64,000 nt of DNA from Sphingomonas sp. GTDB taxonomy: Bacteria > Pseudomonadota > Alphaproteobacteria > Sphingomonadales > Sphingomonadaceae. Below are positions 1 to 8,928 of the stretch, piece by piece (position 1 is the first letter of the stretch; every line of letters begins with the position of its first letter). A model generated the notes under the pieces. The model was not told the DNA's origin, did not search any database, and saw only the letters and a program-made list of their open reading frames with translations. The DNA lies in NCBI RefSeq assembly GCF_030145815.1, contig NZ_JAIXHL010000016.1, forward strand, positions 47,912 to 111,911. Direction: 5' to 3'. The position numbers and the translations under genes are program-made.

Positions 1-270
1 CAGCTCCTCGCCATAGATTTGCGGCGCTGCAAACCCGCGATCGGTCAGCCAGCGCGCAATGGAGATGAACGGCCGCGGGTCCTCATGCGGCGGCGGCGCG
101 TCCATCAGGATCGCGCTGCGCCCCGGCGCCTGCACCCGGAAATAGCGGCGGAACGACGCATCCCCGGCCAGCGGCAAGATCTCACCATCCCCCCAGCCGA
201 TCTCGGCCAGGAAATGCGGTGCCCGTGCGGGCGGGTTCATGTCGGGGGGCGAGATTACGCCGTCGCTCAT
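1..270 (-). CDS. amgK: N-acetylmuramate/N-acetylglucosamine kinase AmgK, 5' part only
   Basis: This is the N-terminal 90 codons of an aminoglycoside-phosphotransferase-fold sugar kinase; the rest lies beyond the window edge. The visible part has the G-D-A-S-F-R-R-Y-F-R nucleotide-loop motif (about residues 35-44) and M-D-A-P-P-P (about 55-60), both typical of the AmgK branch, which phosphorylates MurNAc and GlcNAc at C1 for cell-wall sugar recycling in alphaproteobacteria and pseudomonads. The ATG overlaps the TGA of tsaE by four bases (268-270 against 267-269), so the two are translationally coupled. The gene pair is commonly followed by the MurU nucleotidyltransferase, which would be outside this window. 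The family call is firm. The AmgK specificity rests on context and motif only. Confidence 0.8.
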   Translation of the reverse strand, partial: MSDGVISPPDMNPPARAPHFLAEIGWGDGEILPLAGDASFRRYFRVQAPGRSAILMDAPPPHEDPRPFISIARWLTDRGFAAPQIYGEEL

Positions 271-710
271 AGGGGCCATCGGTCCTTCCATGCCGCCGGT
301 ACCCGCGCTGTCAAGCCACGCGACCCATCGGCTTCGATCGTCAGTGTCAGCCACAAGGCGTCCGCCCAGAAACTGTCGGGCAGCCGCTCCGGCCACTCGA
401 CCAGCAACAGCGAATCGCCGCGCGCGTCGTCCAGCCCGAGCTCGTCGGCCTCATCCGGATCGTCGATGCGGTACAGATCAACATGCAGCACCGGAAACGC
501 GGTTTCGGGCGGCGCATAAGGCTGCACGATCGCAAAGCTCGGCGACGGCGCCTCACCCTCCAGCCCCAAGGCGGCGAGCAGCCCGCGCGCAATGCTGGTC
601 TTCCCCGCGCCCAGCTGCCCCGACAGCGCCACGACATCGCCCGGCCGCACCCTCGCCGCGAGCGCACGCCCGAACGCCTCGGTCGCCGCTGCATCCGCCA
701 GCGCGATCAT
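267..710 (-). CDS. tsaE: tRNA t6A threonylcarbamoyladenosine biosynthesis ATPase TsaE
   Basis: TsaE is the P-loop ATPase that works with TsaB and TsaD to make threonylcarbamoyl-adenosine at position 37 of ANN-decoding tRNAs. The 147-residue length is normal for the family. A Walker A motif G-Q-L-G-A-G-K-T-S lies at about residues 31-39, followed by the family motifs S-P-S-F (about 56-59), H-V-D-L-Y-R (about 75-80) and V-E-W-P-E-R (about 104-109). It is the middle gene of divL-tsaE-amgK, with 4-base ATGA overlaps on both sides, so all three should be translated from one message. Confidence 0.95.
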   Translation of the reverse strand: MIALADAAATEAFGRALAARVRPGDVVALSGQLGAGKTSIARGLLAALGLEGEAPSPSFAIVQPYAPPETAFPVLHVDLYRIDDPDEADELGLDDARGDSLLLVEWPERLPDSFWADALWLTLTIEADGSRGLTARVPAAWKDRWPL

Positions 711-3094
711 GCGCGCGGCAGCTCCACGATCACCATCGTCCCCTGCCCCGGCTCGGACACCAGCTCGATCGTCCCGCGATGCGCCTCGACAAACTGCCTG
801 GCGAGCGGCAGCCCAAGCTGCAACGCCCGCTCGCCATTGCGGCTGATCCCCGCCTGCGCGAACCGGTCGAACGCCTTGGCCGCGACCTCAGGCGCCATGC
901 CCGCACCATCGTCCGACACGACGATGCGCGCCTTCTTGTCCGATCCGTCGATGTGCAGCAGCACGCGCCCACCCTCACCCGTTCCGCTCACCGCATGGCG
1001 CAACAGATGTTCGACGATCTGGCGCACGCGCCGCGCATCGCCCTGAACACTGCCCGCGCTGCCCTGAATCTCGACCGCCAGTTCGATCTTCTTGGTCTTG
1101 ATCGACGGCTGAACATTCTCGACCGCCGCGCCCGCGACCAGTTCCAGATCGACCGCCTCCCGCGCCAGCGTCCCGCCATCGCGGGTCAGGTCGAGCACGT
1201 CGTCGACCAGATCGCCCAGCCGCCCGACCGACTCCAGGATTGCGCCCGAATAATCGACGGCGGTCTGCGGCAATTCGCCCGCATAGCCATTATACAGCAT
1301 CTCGGCGAAGCCCTTGATCGACGTCAGTGGGGTGCGCAGCTCGTAGCTCATGCTCGCAACAAACGCGGTCTTGATCCGGTCCGCCGCCTCGAGCGCGTCG
1401 TTGCGCTCACGCAGCGCATTCTCGATCCGGCGGCGGTCCGAGATGTCGAGCATCGTGAACAGCGCATTGCCATCGGGTAACGGCACCGCCGCCACCTCGA
1501 AATGCCGGCCATCGGCAAACTCGATCGACCCGCCGCGCTGCTGCCGCTCGACCGTCGCCGCCCGCACCAGATCACCGATCAGCGACGCGCGGCCCGGCTT
1601 GGCGAGCTTGCCCGCCGCTTCCTTGGCCAGCGCATCGACGCGCGGATGCGCGGTGATGAACGCGTCCTCAAACCCCCAGGCGCTCTTGAACCGGTTGTTC
1701 CACAGCTGCAGCCGGCCGTCTGCCGCGAACACGCCCAGCCCCTCGAACAGGTTGTCGAACGTCGCCGTGCGCACGCGCAGCAACGTATCGCGCGCACTCG
1801 CCAGCTGAACCTGCTCGGTCAGATCCTCGAAGATCGTCAACAGCCCGCCTTCGGGCAGCGGCTGGGCAACGACGCGCAGATGCGTGCCGCCAGGCAGCGT
1901 CCAGTTTTCCTCGCGCGCGCTCTCCGCCGCCAGGAACCATTCGCGCCGCTCATTCTTCCACCCCGGAAAGTCGCGCACGACCGGCAGCCGGTTGGCCTCA
2001 CGCATCCGCTCAAGGATGCGGTCAAACTCCGGCCGATCGGCGAGCCACTCGTTCTTCAGTTCGAAGATGCGGCGGAACGGCTGGTTGCAGAATACCAGCG
2101 CTCGATCGGGCCCGAACTGCGCCACGCCCGCCGACAGCCGGTCGAACATCGCGCGCTGCGCCTCGGCCGCGCGCTTGATCCCGCTGCGCGCCTGTTCCAG
2201 CTCCTCGACATCCACGGCAAAGCCCGCGACCCCGCCGGTCGGCAGCGGCACGTCATGGATGTGCAGCGTGCGGCGCTTGCCCCCGATCGTCGCGGGCAGC
2301 TTCACCATCTGAGGTGCGCCCACCTCACGCGCATGGGCGGCGCTCGCCAGCGGCCCGCCCGGTGCGGAGGCATCGACCAGTTCAACGCCCGAGGCGACGA
2401 CCTGCTCGGCATCCTTGCCCTCGACCGCCTCGACATAGGCATTGTTGACCATGGCGATGCGCAGCTCTGGGTCGCGATACCACATCGGCATCGGCGCGGA
2501 CTGGATCAGGCCGGTCAGCGCATCGAACGCCACGCGATAGCGATCCGCCTCCGCCGCGAACCGCGCCACTTCCTCGCTCGACTCGGTCGCATCTAGAAAC
2601 CACAGCACCGCCCCACCCGGCGCACGCACCGCGTCGGGCGCGCGCATGCCGGTGGCCAGCAATGTCCGGGTCGCCCCGCGCACTGGCAGGACCATGCGAA
2701 ACGGCTTGCCCGCCCGCTGCGCCGCGCCAACCTCCTGCTCGAGAACCTGCGCATCCTCTGGCGCGAGCACGGCATCATTGTCGATCAGGTCGGAGAACTG
2801 CACCGGCACTGTGTCGAACCCGAACAGATTGGCCAGCGCGATCGACAATTCGATCCGCCCATCAGCGCGCACGATCATCGCCAGCGCCGGCGATCCCGCC
2901 GCCAGCGCGAGCAGCCGCGCATTCGCCTCGCTCAGCCGCCCGGCCCGCGACCGCGCGCGAAGGCCCACGAACAGCATCGCTCCGCCCGTCGCGATCAACA
3001 GCGCAAGCGCCGCACCGGCCAGGGTCGCTGCAGTTTGGGAAATCTCGATCAACGCGCCGCACCCTTCATGACCGTTGCTCTTACGAAGTCGCAT
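707..3094 (-). CDS. divL: DivL-like PAS-domain kinase with Tyr in place of the phospho-acceptor His
   Basis: DivL is a membrane-anchored, PAS-containing relative of sensor histidine kinases that sets CckA and CtrA activity during the alphaproteobacterial cell cycle. Here an N-terminal membrane helix (about residues 18-42) is followed by PAS-like modules (about 60-560), a HisKA segment, and a C-terminal HATPase_c domain (D-D-G-A-G-M at about 725-730). The H-box reads M-S-Y-E-L-R-T-P-L, with Tyr at about residue 584 where kinases have His; this substitution is the hallmark of DivL. The start is uncertain. ATG 3094 gives 795 residues, but TTG 3052 has a better ribosome site (GAAGGG, 9 bases upstream) and would give 781. 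An open frame continues to 3532, but there it only overlaps the divergent receptor gene. Caulobacter DivL is of similar length. Confidence 0.88.
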   Translation of the reverse strand: MRLRKSNGHEGCGALIEISQTAATLAGAALALLIATGGAMLFVGLRARSRAGRLSEANARLLALAAGSPALAMIVRADGRIELSIALANLFGFDTVPVQFSDLIDNDAVLAPEDAQVLEQEVGAAQRAGKPFRMVLPVRGATRTLLATGMRAPDAVRAPGGAVLWFLDATESSEEVARFAAEADRYRVAFDALTGLIQSAPMPMWYRDPELRIAMVNNAYVEAVEGKDAEQVVASGVELVDASAPGGPLASAAHAREVGAPQMVKLPATIGGKRRTLHIHDVPLPTGGVAGFAVDVEELEQARSGIKRAAEAQRAMFDRLSAGVAQFGPDRALVFCNQPFRRIFELKNEWLADRPEFDRILERMREANRLPVVRDFPGWKNERREWFLAAESAREENWTLPGGTHLRVVAQPLPEGGLLTIFEDLTEQVQLASARDTLLRVRTATFDNLFEGLGVFAADGRLQLWNNRFKSAWGFEDAFITAHPRVDALAKEAAGKLAKPGRASLIGDLVRAATVERQQRGGSIEFADGRHFEVAAVPLPDGNALFTMLDISDRRRIENALRERNDALEAADRIKTAFVASMSYELRTPLTSIKGFAEMLYNGYAGELPQTAVDYSGAILESVGRLGDLVDDVLDLTRDGGTLAREAVDLELVAGAAVENVQPSIKTKKIELAVEIQGSAGSVQGDARRVRQIVEHLLRHAVSGTGEGGRVLLHIDGSDKKARIVVSDDGAGMAPEVAAKAFDRFAQAGISRNGERALQLGLPLARQFVEAHRGTIELVSEPGQGTMVIVELPRA

Positions 3095-3128
3095 TGCGCC
3101 CGGCAACGGCCACGCGCATCGCTCAGCG

Positions 3129-3148
3129 CTGTTGCAGCGCTGCAACAG
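3129..3148. promoter_or_regulatory. 20-bp perfect palindrome in the divL / TonB-receptor intergenic region
   Basis: The core TGTTGCAGCGCTGCAACA reads identically on both strands, and one extra pair on each side makes 20 bp. It sits 35 bases upstream of the divL ATG and about 110 bases upstream of the divergent receptor gene. A second partly similar stretch (TGCAATGCAGCAACA) occurs near 3209-3225. The length and symmetry fit a dimeric regulator operator. Which protein binds is unknown. Confidence 0.45.
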
Positions 3149-3256
3149 GTGCCGAGCGGGTGCACCGAAATTCGCCGTTATGGGTGAAACCGGGTTGTCA
3201 TCCTTCTGCAATGCAGCAACAACATTGCCATTCTTGTGTAATAGGGGACACAAAAT

Positions 3257-6200
3257 ATGGCGAAATCTCGCTTTTTGGGCGCGACCGCGCTCCGCTCCGT
3301 CGCAGTCGTCGGTCTCGCAGTCATCGGCCTGACGCCTGCTTTGGCTCAAGAAACGCCGGCAGAAGAGCCCGAAGCACCCACCACCGCGCAGGCGCCGGCC
3401 GAGGGTGAAGTCGTCGTTACCGGTTCGCGTATCCGCGCCGTAACGCCGTTCAACAGCCCCGACCCGATTTCGATCATCGATCCGGAAATCTCGATCCGCG
3501 AAGGCAAATCCGACGTCGCCTCGATGCTGCAAAGCTCGCCGGTCGCGGCGGGTTCGACCCAGATCACCTCGGCGATTTCGTCGAACTTCGTCACCAATGG
3601 CGGCCCTGGCGCGCAGACGATCGACCTTCGCGGCCTCGGCGCCAACCGCACGCTGGTGCTGCTCAACGGCCGCCGCGCCGGTCCGGCAGGTACGCGCGGT
3701 GGCGTCTCGTCGTTCGACCTCAACGTGCTGCCGCAGTCGATCGTCAGCAACATCCAGATCCTGAAAACCGGCGCGTCGTCAATCTATGGTTCGGACGCTG
3801 TCGCAGGCGTCGTGAACATCATCACCAAAACCGATACCGACGGGATCGAACTCAGCGCCAATGCCTCGGTGCCGTTCGACAGCGGTGGCGAATCGTATCG
3901 AATCAGCGCGGTCTGGGGTAAGACGTTTGAGCGCGGTCACATCATGATCGCCGGCGACTATACCCATGTGAACGAACTGGCACGCGGCGACCGCGATTAT
4001 CTCGCCTGCCCAGAAGCCTACACCTTCCGCCCGGGCGGCGGTCGCGCCGATCTGATCGATCCGCGCACTGGCAACTACAAGTGCGAAGATCTGCGCTGGG
4101 GTCACATGTGGACCTACAATCTGATCGACAACCTCCAGCTCGACGGTCCGGGCGGCCCGAACACCGGCATCAACACCTCGCCCGGCGCGCTCGGCAACCC
4201 GACGGTCCTGCTGCAGTATCAGTATCCGGGCGAAGTGCTCGGCATCCCGGCCTATGGCGCTCCGGCTTATTTCGGTGACATCGGCACGCCCGCCGGCTGG
4301 TTCCCGACCGGCTATGACGCGCGCTCGCTTGCGGTCCAGAATGCCTACCACCCGTTCGTCGAAGAACAGACGATCATCCCGAAGACCGACCTCTACACGG
4401 TCTATGCGAACGGCGCGTACGAGATCACGGATTCGATCGAGCTGTTCGGGGAATTCCTGTTCAACCGTCGTGAAACTTACCAAAATGGCTGGCGCCAGTT
4501 TTGGAACTTCGGTTACACCGGCGACCTCTATGGCACCGGCGCGGTCACCAACTTCTGGGCACCGGGTTGGCAGGGCGTCAACCTGATCTCGCCGACTGGC
4601 ATCACGAACCTGTCGGATAACAGCCAGTCAGTCGATTATTATCGCGGCGTGTTCGGCGCGCGGGGTGATTTCGGCGGCGCGTGGAAGTGGGAAATCTACG
4701 GCCAATACAGCAAGAGCATCGGCAAATACCGGTCGCAGCAGATCCTGCAGGACGTGTACGACACCGGCTATTTCCAGACCAGCTCGTGCGTCGGCACCGT
4801 CACCCCGGTTTCCGGTCGCCAGTGCATCGATCTTCCCTGGGCCGATCCCTTCTTCCTCGCTGGTCAGCTGACGGCGGCGCAGGCCAATTTCCTGACCGCA
4901 TGGGAAGAAGGGCGCACCGACTATACCCAGATCACGGGCGAAGCATCGGTGTCGGGCGAGCTGTTCGCCCTGCCCGCTGGTGCGGTCGGCGTCGCATTCG
5001 GTGTGACCGCACGCAAGGACGAGATCAACGACGTTCCGGGCGACATCACCCAGGCTGGCAACGCATGGGGCGCATCGACATCGGGCATCACTGCAGGCCA
5101 GTCGGTCACGACCGAAGCCTTTGGCGAAATCAACGTCCCGATCTTCGCCGACAAGCCGTTCTTCAAGGAACTGACCTTCTCGGCTGCCGGTCGCGTCACC
5201 AACGTGAAGGCGGAGCGCACGACGGCGATCCCCGGCGGCGTCAATGAGGATAGCGACAACGGCAACTGGACCTACAAGCTGGGTGCCAACTGGGCGCTCA
5301 ACGACTGGCTGCGCTTCCGCGGCAGCTATGGCACGTCGTTCCGCGCCCCTGCGCTGTTCGAACAGTTCCTCGCGGACGAAACCAGCTTCCCGTCACAGCG
5401 CTCGATCGACATTTGCCGGCAGTGGCAGTCGGAGCGTGCCGCCGGTCGCATCAGCCAGCGCGTCGCTGACAACTGCGCCGCCGACGGCATCCCGGGGAAC
5501 CACCCGGCAACGGGCGTCAGCGCGACGGCGATCTCGCGGGGCGGTATCGGTGAGCTTCAGTCCGAAACGTCGCGGGCGTTCGTGGTTGGCGGTATCCTGA
5601 CGCCGAAGTTCAGCTTCCTCGGCGACACCCGCCTGCAGATCGCGGTCGATTATTTCGACATCAAGGTGAAGGGTGAAATCAGCCAGCTCGGTGCAGCCAA
5701 CATCATCTTCGGTTGCTACGACTCGCTGAACTTCGCGACCGAACCGCTGTGCGACCTGTTCACGCGTGGTCAGGCTGCGGCACCGAACAACATCAACACC
5801 GTGTCCGACCAGTTCGTGAACATCGCGCAGCAGCAGAACCGCGGCATCGATCTTCAGGTCCAGGTCCGTCAGGACCTCGGCTCGTGGGGCACGGTCTCGT
5901 TCCTCGCGGACATGACCTGGCAGACCCGCGACACGTTCCAGCTGCTGCCGACCTCGGTCCCGACGTCGGACAATGGCGAGGCGGGCTCACCGCAGTGGGT
6001 CGGCGACTTCCGCGTCAACTGGTCGATGCCGGATGACTGGACGCTGTTCTACGGCCTGAACGTCATCGGCGGCACGTCGGACGTCCAGGACTTCCTGGAC
6101 GACAATGGCGGCGATCCGTGCATCGACACCAACGTCACCGGCCTGCCCGAAACGCGCGGGGTATACTGCCCCGTGCTGACCACACCGGCGACCTTCTACC

Positions 6201-6397
6201 ATAACTTCTCGATCACCAAGGCGGTGAACAAGGACTTCGAGCTCACGCTCGGCGTCAGCAACCTGTTCGACACCCGTCCGCCGCGCGTTTCGGTGCTCAA
6301 CGGCGGGCAGATTTCGATGCTCGGCCCGGTGGTCGCCGCGTCGCAGTACAGCTTTGTCGGACGGCGCGCCTTCATTAACGTCCGCGCGAAGTTCTGA
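3257..6397 (+). CDS. TonB-dependent outer-membrane receptor
   Basis: This 1046-residue receptor imports an unknown large substrate across the outer membrane using TonB energy. A Sec signal peptide ends at about residue 30 (A-L-A|Q-E). It is followed by a short Pro/Glu/Ala-rich linker, the plug domain beginning at E-V-V-V-T-G-S-R-I (about 51-59), and a long beta-barrel that ends in Phe as outer-membrane barrels do. The plug carries the usual L-R-G-L-G and G-A-S-S-I-Y-G-S-D-A-V-A-G-V motifs. AGGGGAC about 9 bases upstream is a good ribosome site. Two sulfotransferase genes follow in the same direction after a strong hairpin. Substrate cannot be told from sequence. Confidence 0.95.
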   Translation: MAKSRFLGATALRSVAVVGLAVIGLTPALAQETPAEEPEAPTTAQAPAEGEVVVTGSRIRAVTPFNSPDPISIIDPEISIREGKSDVASMLQSSPVAAGSTQITSAISSNFVTNGGPGAQTIDLRGLGANRTLVLLNGRRAGPAGTRGGVSSFDLNVLPQSIVSNIQILKTGASSIYGSDAVAGVVNIITKTDTDGIELSANASVPFDSGGESYRISAVWGKTFERGHIMIAGDYTHVNELARGDRDYLACPEAYTFRPGGGRADLIDPRTGNYKCEDLRWGHMWTYNLIDNLQLDGPGGPNTGINTSPGALGNPTVLLQYQYPGEVLGIPAYGAPAYFGDIGTPAGWFPTGYDARSLAVQNAYHPFVEEQTIIPKTDLYTVYANGAYEITDSIELFGEFLFNRRETYQNGWRQFWNFGYTGDLYGTGAVTNFWAPGWQGVNLISPTGITNLSDNSQSVDYYRGVFGARGDFGGAWKWEIYGQYSKSIGKYRSQQILQDVYDTGYFQTSSCVGTVTPVSGRQCIDLPWADPFFLAGQLTAAQANFLTAWEEGRTDYTQITGEASVSGELFALPAGAVGVAFGVTARKDEINDVPGDITQAGNAWGASTSGITAGQSVTTEAFGEINVPIFADKPFFKELTFSAAGRVTNVKAERTTAIPGGVNEDSDNGNWTYKLGANWALNDWLRFRGSYGTSFRAPALFEQFLADETSFPSQRSIDICRQWQSERAAGRISQRVADNCAADGIPGNHPATGVSATAISRGGIGELQSETSRAFVVGGILTPKFSFLGDTRLQIAVDYFDIKVKGEISQLGAANIIFGCYDSLNFATEPLCDLFTRGQAAAPNNINTVSDQFVNIAQQQNRGIDLQVQVRQDLGSWGTVSFLADMTWQTRDTFQLLPTSVPTSDNGEAGSPQWVGDFRVNWSMPDDWTLFYGLNVIGGTSDVQDFLDDNGGDPCIDTNVTGLPETRGVYCPVLTTPATFYHNFSITKAVNKDFELTLGVSNLFDTRPPRVSVLNGGQISMLGPVVAASQYSFVGRRAFINVRAKF

Positions 6398-6418
6398 TCC
6401 GACCGGACTTTCGGTTTG

Positions 6419-6446
6419 CTGGGCGGCATGGCAACATGCCGCCCAG
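6419..6446 (+). terminator. Hairpin terminator after the TonB receptor
   Basis: A perfect 12-bp stem (CTGGGCGGCATG pairing with CATGCCGCCCAG) closes on a GCAA tetraloop 21 bases after the receptor stop codon, followed by TTCATTT. The T-tract is weak, so it may terminate only in part or protect the receptor mRNA 3' end. An in-frame ATG at 6436 lies inside the 3' arm. Confidence 0.75.
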
Positions 6447-6495
6447 TTCATTTGTGAGCCCCGGCTCTTCTCCAGCGACGGGAGCGACCGACCTT

Positions 6496-7281
6496 ATGCC
6501 GAATGTGCGGGTTCAGCCCGATACCCTCGACGCCGAAAATGCCCGGTTCGAACAGGCGCCGCTGCGTCAGGGGGTGTTCCTGAACAGCGTGCCCAAGAGT
6601 GGCAGCCACCTGCTGCGCAACATCCTGCGCATGTTCGTGCCTGCCGCCCAGCAATACCACGCCGATTTCATTCAGTGGCCCAACCTGCAACAGCATCGCC
6701 ACGCCTTCGATCCCGCCCGCCCGATGCTCAGCTGGGGCCATCTGTTCTTCGCCGACGCATCCGTCATCGAAACCGCGCCGACCCGTCGTATCCTGCTCTA
6801 TCGCGACCCCTATGACTGGGTGCTCGCCCGCGCGCGTTTCTTTCTGTCGGAACAGTTTTCGGGCAATGTCGATCACCTCAAGCATGGCGCGCTCGGCCCG
6901 GACGAGCTGCTGACGATGATGATCTTCGGCATCCCCGGCAAAGCGCCGTCGCTGCACGATTATTACGAACTCAACGCGGCCGCCTGGCTCGGCGCGCGGG
7001 TGTTTGCCGTGAAGTACGAGGAGATTGCCGCAGCGCTGGCCGATCTCGACGGGACCGCCGCCGACAGGTTCTTCGCTGCGCTCCTCGACGCCTGCGGCAT
7101 CGACCGCCCCGACGACTGGCGCGAACGGGTGCGCATCGGTGCCGACCGCAAGCAGAGCGGAACGGCGCGCGAAAATCTGACGGGCATCGGCCTTGATCTT
7201 CCCGACACGCTGGGCGAGCGCCATCGCGCGCTGGTCGATTTTCACGCCCCGGGGCTGCGCAGCCTGCTCGGCTACAGCTAA
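6496..7281 (+). CDS. Sulfotransferase-family protein
   Basis: This is a PAPS-dependent sulfotransferase-like protein. The 5'-phosphosulfate-binding loop reads V-P-K-S-G-S-H-L-L (about residues 32-40), and the 3'-phosphate-binding segment is near L-L-Y-R-D-P-Y-D-W-V (about 100-109). No signal peptide is visible, so it is probably cytoplasmic. The open frame extends back to ATG 6436, but that codon sits inside the receptor's terminator hairpin, so I use ATG 6496 (261 residues), which has GGAG upstream at a longish spacing. The next gene starts 11 bases after the stop. The acceptor molecule is unknown. Confidence 0.85.
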   Translation: MPNVRVQPDTLDAENARFEQAPLRQGVFLNSVPKSGSHLLRNILRMFVPAAQQYHADFIQWPNLQQHRHAFDPARPMLSWGHLFFADASVIETAPTRRILLYRDPYDWVLARARFFLSEQFSGNVDHLKHGALGPDELLTMMIFGIPGKAPSLHDYYELNAAAWLGARVFAVKYEEIAAALADLDGTAADRFFAALLDACGIDRPDDWRERVRIGADRKQSGTARENLTGIGLDLPDTLGERHRALVDFHAPGLRSLLGYS

Positions 7282-7292
7282 AGGACCCGCTG

Positions 7293-8867
7293 GTGACCAT
7301 CCACGCCACCCCTATCCTCGCCGAAGCCGAGCGGCTTGCCGCCGATGGCAAGCTCGAGATGGCGGCGCAGCATGTCATGGGACATTTGCGCACCCATCCC
7401 GGCGATCCCCGTGCATTGGCGCTGCTCGGCACCATCGCAATGCAGCTTGGCGCGCTGGTCCAGGCCGAACAGTTTTTGCGTCAGGCGATCGCGCGCGGCG
7501 CGAGCGGGTTCGATGTCCGCCGCCACCTCGCCTCGATCCTCAACCAGCAGGAGCGGATCGACGAAGCCGCCGCGCTGTTCGAGCAACTCGCGCGGGAAAC
7601 CGGCGATCCCACCCTTTCGGGAATGCGTGCGCTCGCGCTCGACAAGCTCGGTCGCAACGACGAAGCGATGGAGATCCACGCCCGGCTGGCCGCCGAACAT
7701 CCGGGCCGCCCGCCCTATTGGATCGCCTATGGCCACGCGTTGCGTGCGGCGGGTCGAGTGCCCGACGCCATCGACGCCTATCGCCACGCCATCGCCGCCG
7801 ATGACGAGATCGGCGAAGCCTGGTGGGGCCTCGCCAGCATCAAGCAAAAGGTGCTGACCGACGCCGACATCGCGGCGATGCGCGCGGCGCTGAAGATCGC
7901 GATCGACGTCCGCAACACCGCCCCGCTCCACTTTGCACTGGGCCGCGCGCTCCACGATCGCGAAGCCTATGAAGAGGCCTTTGGCCATTATGCCGAGGGC
8001 AACCGCCAGCGCGCCGAGAGCATCGGTTACGACGCACGCGAGTTGACGGCGGAGGTCACGGAGGTCGAGCGCCATGTCGATGCCGATTTCGTAGCGGAGC
8101 TTGAGCGCGAAGCCGTGGGCGACGCCACACCGATCTTCATCGTCTCGCTCCCGCGCTCAGGCTCAACCTTGCTCGAACAGATGCTGGGCAGTCATCCGCA
8201 GATCGAAGCAGTGGGCGAACTTCCCTATATCCCGGCGATCCTGCGCAGCGCGATGGAACTGGCGACCCGCCGCGGCAAGGCGACGGTGCCGCAGGTCATT
8301 GCCAGCCTTCCGGCGCAGGTCGCCGCAGCGATGGGCCAGGATTATCTCCGCCGCGCGTCGCTCCACCGCAAGACCGACCGCCCCTTCTTCGTCGACAAGC
8401 TGCCGCACAACTGGAGCAACATCCTCTTCATCAAGCGCATCCTGCCGCAGGCAAAGTTCATCGACATCCGCCGCCCGGCGATGGACTGCTGCTTCTCCAA
8501 CTTCACCCAATCCTTCTCGACCGCCCACGCCTCGTCCTTCGCGCTGAAGGACATCGGCCAATGCTATGTCGATTATGTGCGGCTGATGGCGCATCTCGAC
8601 GGCATCGCGCCGGGGCTGGTGCATCACATCGCCTATGACCGGCTGATCGAGGATGCCGAGAGCCAGTTGCGCCCGGCCCTGACCTATCTCGGCCTCGGCT
8701 GGGACGCGGCTGTGCTCCAGTTCCACAAGCTTGACCGCGTGGTCCGCACGCCCAGCAGCGAACAGGTCCGCCGCCCGCTCAACCGCGATGGCGTGGATAT
8801 CTGGAAACCCTATGCGCAGTGGCTCGATCCGTTGCGCGCCGTGCTCGGCGCGCTCGCCGACGGCTGA
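7293..8867 (+). CDS. TPR-repeat sulfotransferase
   Basis: The N-terminal ~240 residues are tetratricopeptide-like helical repeats. The C-terminal half is a sulfotransferase domain with the 5'-PAPS loop L-P-R-S-G-S-T-L-L-E-Q (about residues 283-293) and the 3'-phosphate segment D-I-R-R-P-A-M-D-C (about 390-398). The start is GTG, preceded by AAGGAC at 7 bases, and only 11 bases separate it from the previous sulfotransferase, so they form an operon. This architecture resembles tetratricopeptide sulfotransferases found next to TonB receptors in sphingomonads. The TPR part may hold a protein or peptide acceptor. That last point is inference. Confidence 0.92.
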   Translation: MTIHATPILAEAERLAADGKLEMAAQHVMGHLRTHPGDPRALALLGTIAMQLGALVQAEQFLRQAIARGASGFDVRRHLASILNQQERIDEAAALFEQLARETGDPTLSGMRALALDKLGRNDEAMEIHARLAAEHPGRPPYWIAYGHALRAAGRVPDAIDAYRHAIAADDEIGEAWWGLASIKQKVLTDADIAAMRAALKIAIDVRNTAPLHFALGRALHDREAYEEAFGHYAEGNRQRAESIGYDARELTAEVTEVERHVDADFVAELEREAVGDATPIFIVSLPRSGSTLLEQMLGSHPQIEAVGELPYIPAILRSAMELATRRGKATVPQVIASLPAQVAAAMGQDYLRRASLHRKTDRPFFVDKLPHNWSNILFIKRILPQAKFIDIRRPAMDCCFSNFTQSFSTAHASSFALKDIGQCYVDYVRLMAHLDGIAPGLVHHIAYDRLIEDAESQLRPALTYLGLGWDAAVLQFHKLDRVVRTPSSEQVRRPLNRDGVDIWKPYAQWLDPLRAVLGALADG

Positions 8868-8875
8868 CACGAAAA

Positions 8876-8905
8876 GGGGGCGCTCCCGATGCCGGAAGCG
8901 CCCCC
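8876..8905. terminator. Bidirectional terminator between TPR-sulfotransferase and ahcY
   Basis: A perfect 9-bp stem (GGGGGCGCT with AGCGCCCCC) has a 12-base loop. It is flanked by AATTTCTT on the plus strand and by TTTTCG on the minus strand, so it can serve both convergent genes. Confidence 0.85.
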
Positions 8906-8928
8906 AATTTCTTCAGCCTGATCGCCGC

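Noticed and set aside
239..1480. 413-codon plus-strand frame
   Set aside because: It is antisense to tsaE and divL, with Arg/Pro/Ala-rich translation typical of shadow frames in high-GC DNA.
3095..3532. Upstream extension of the divL frame
   Set aside because: It overlaps the divergent receptor gene and its promoter, has no ribosome site or conserved residues, and crosses the 20-bp palindrome.
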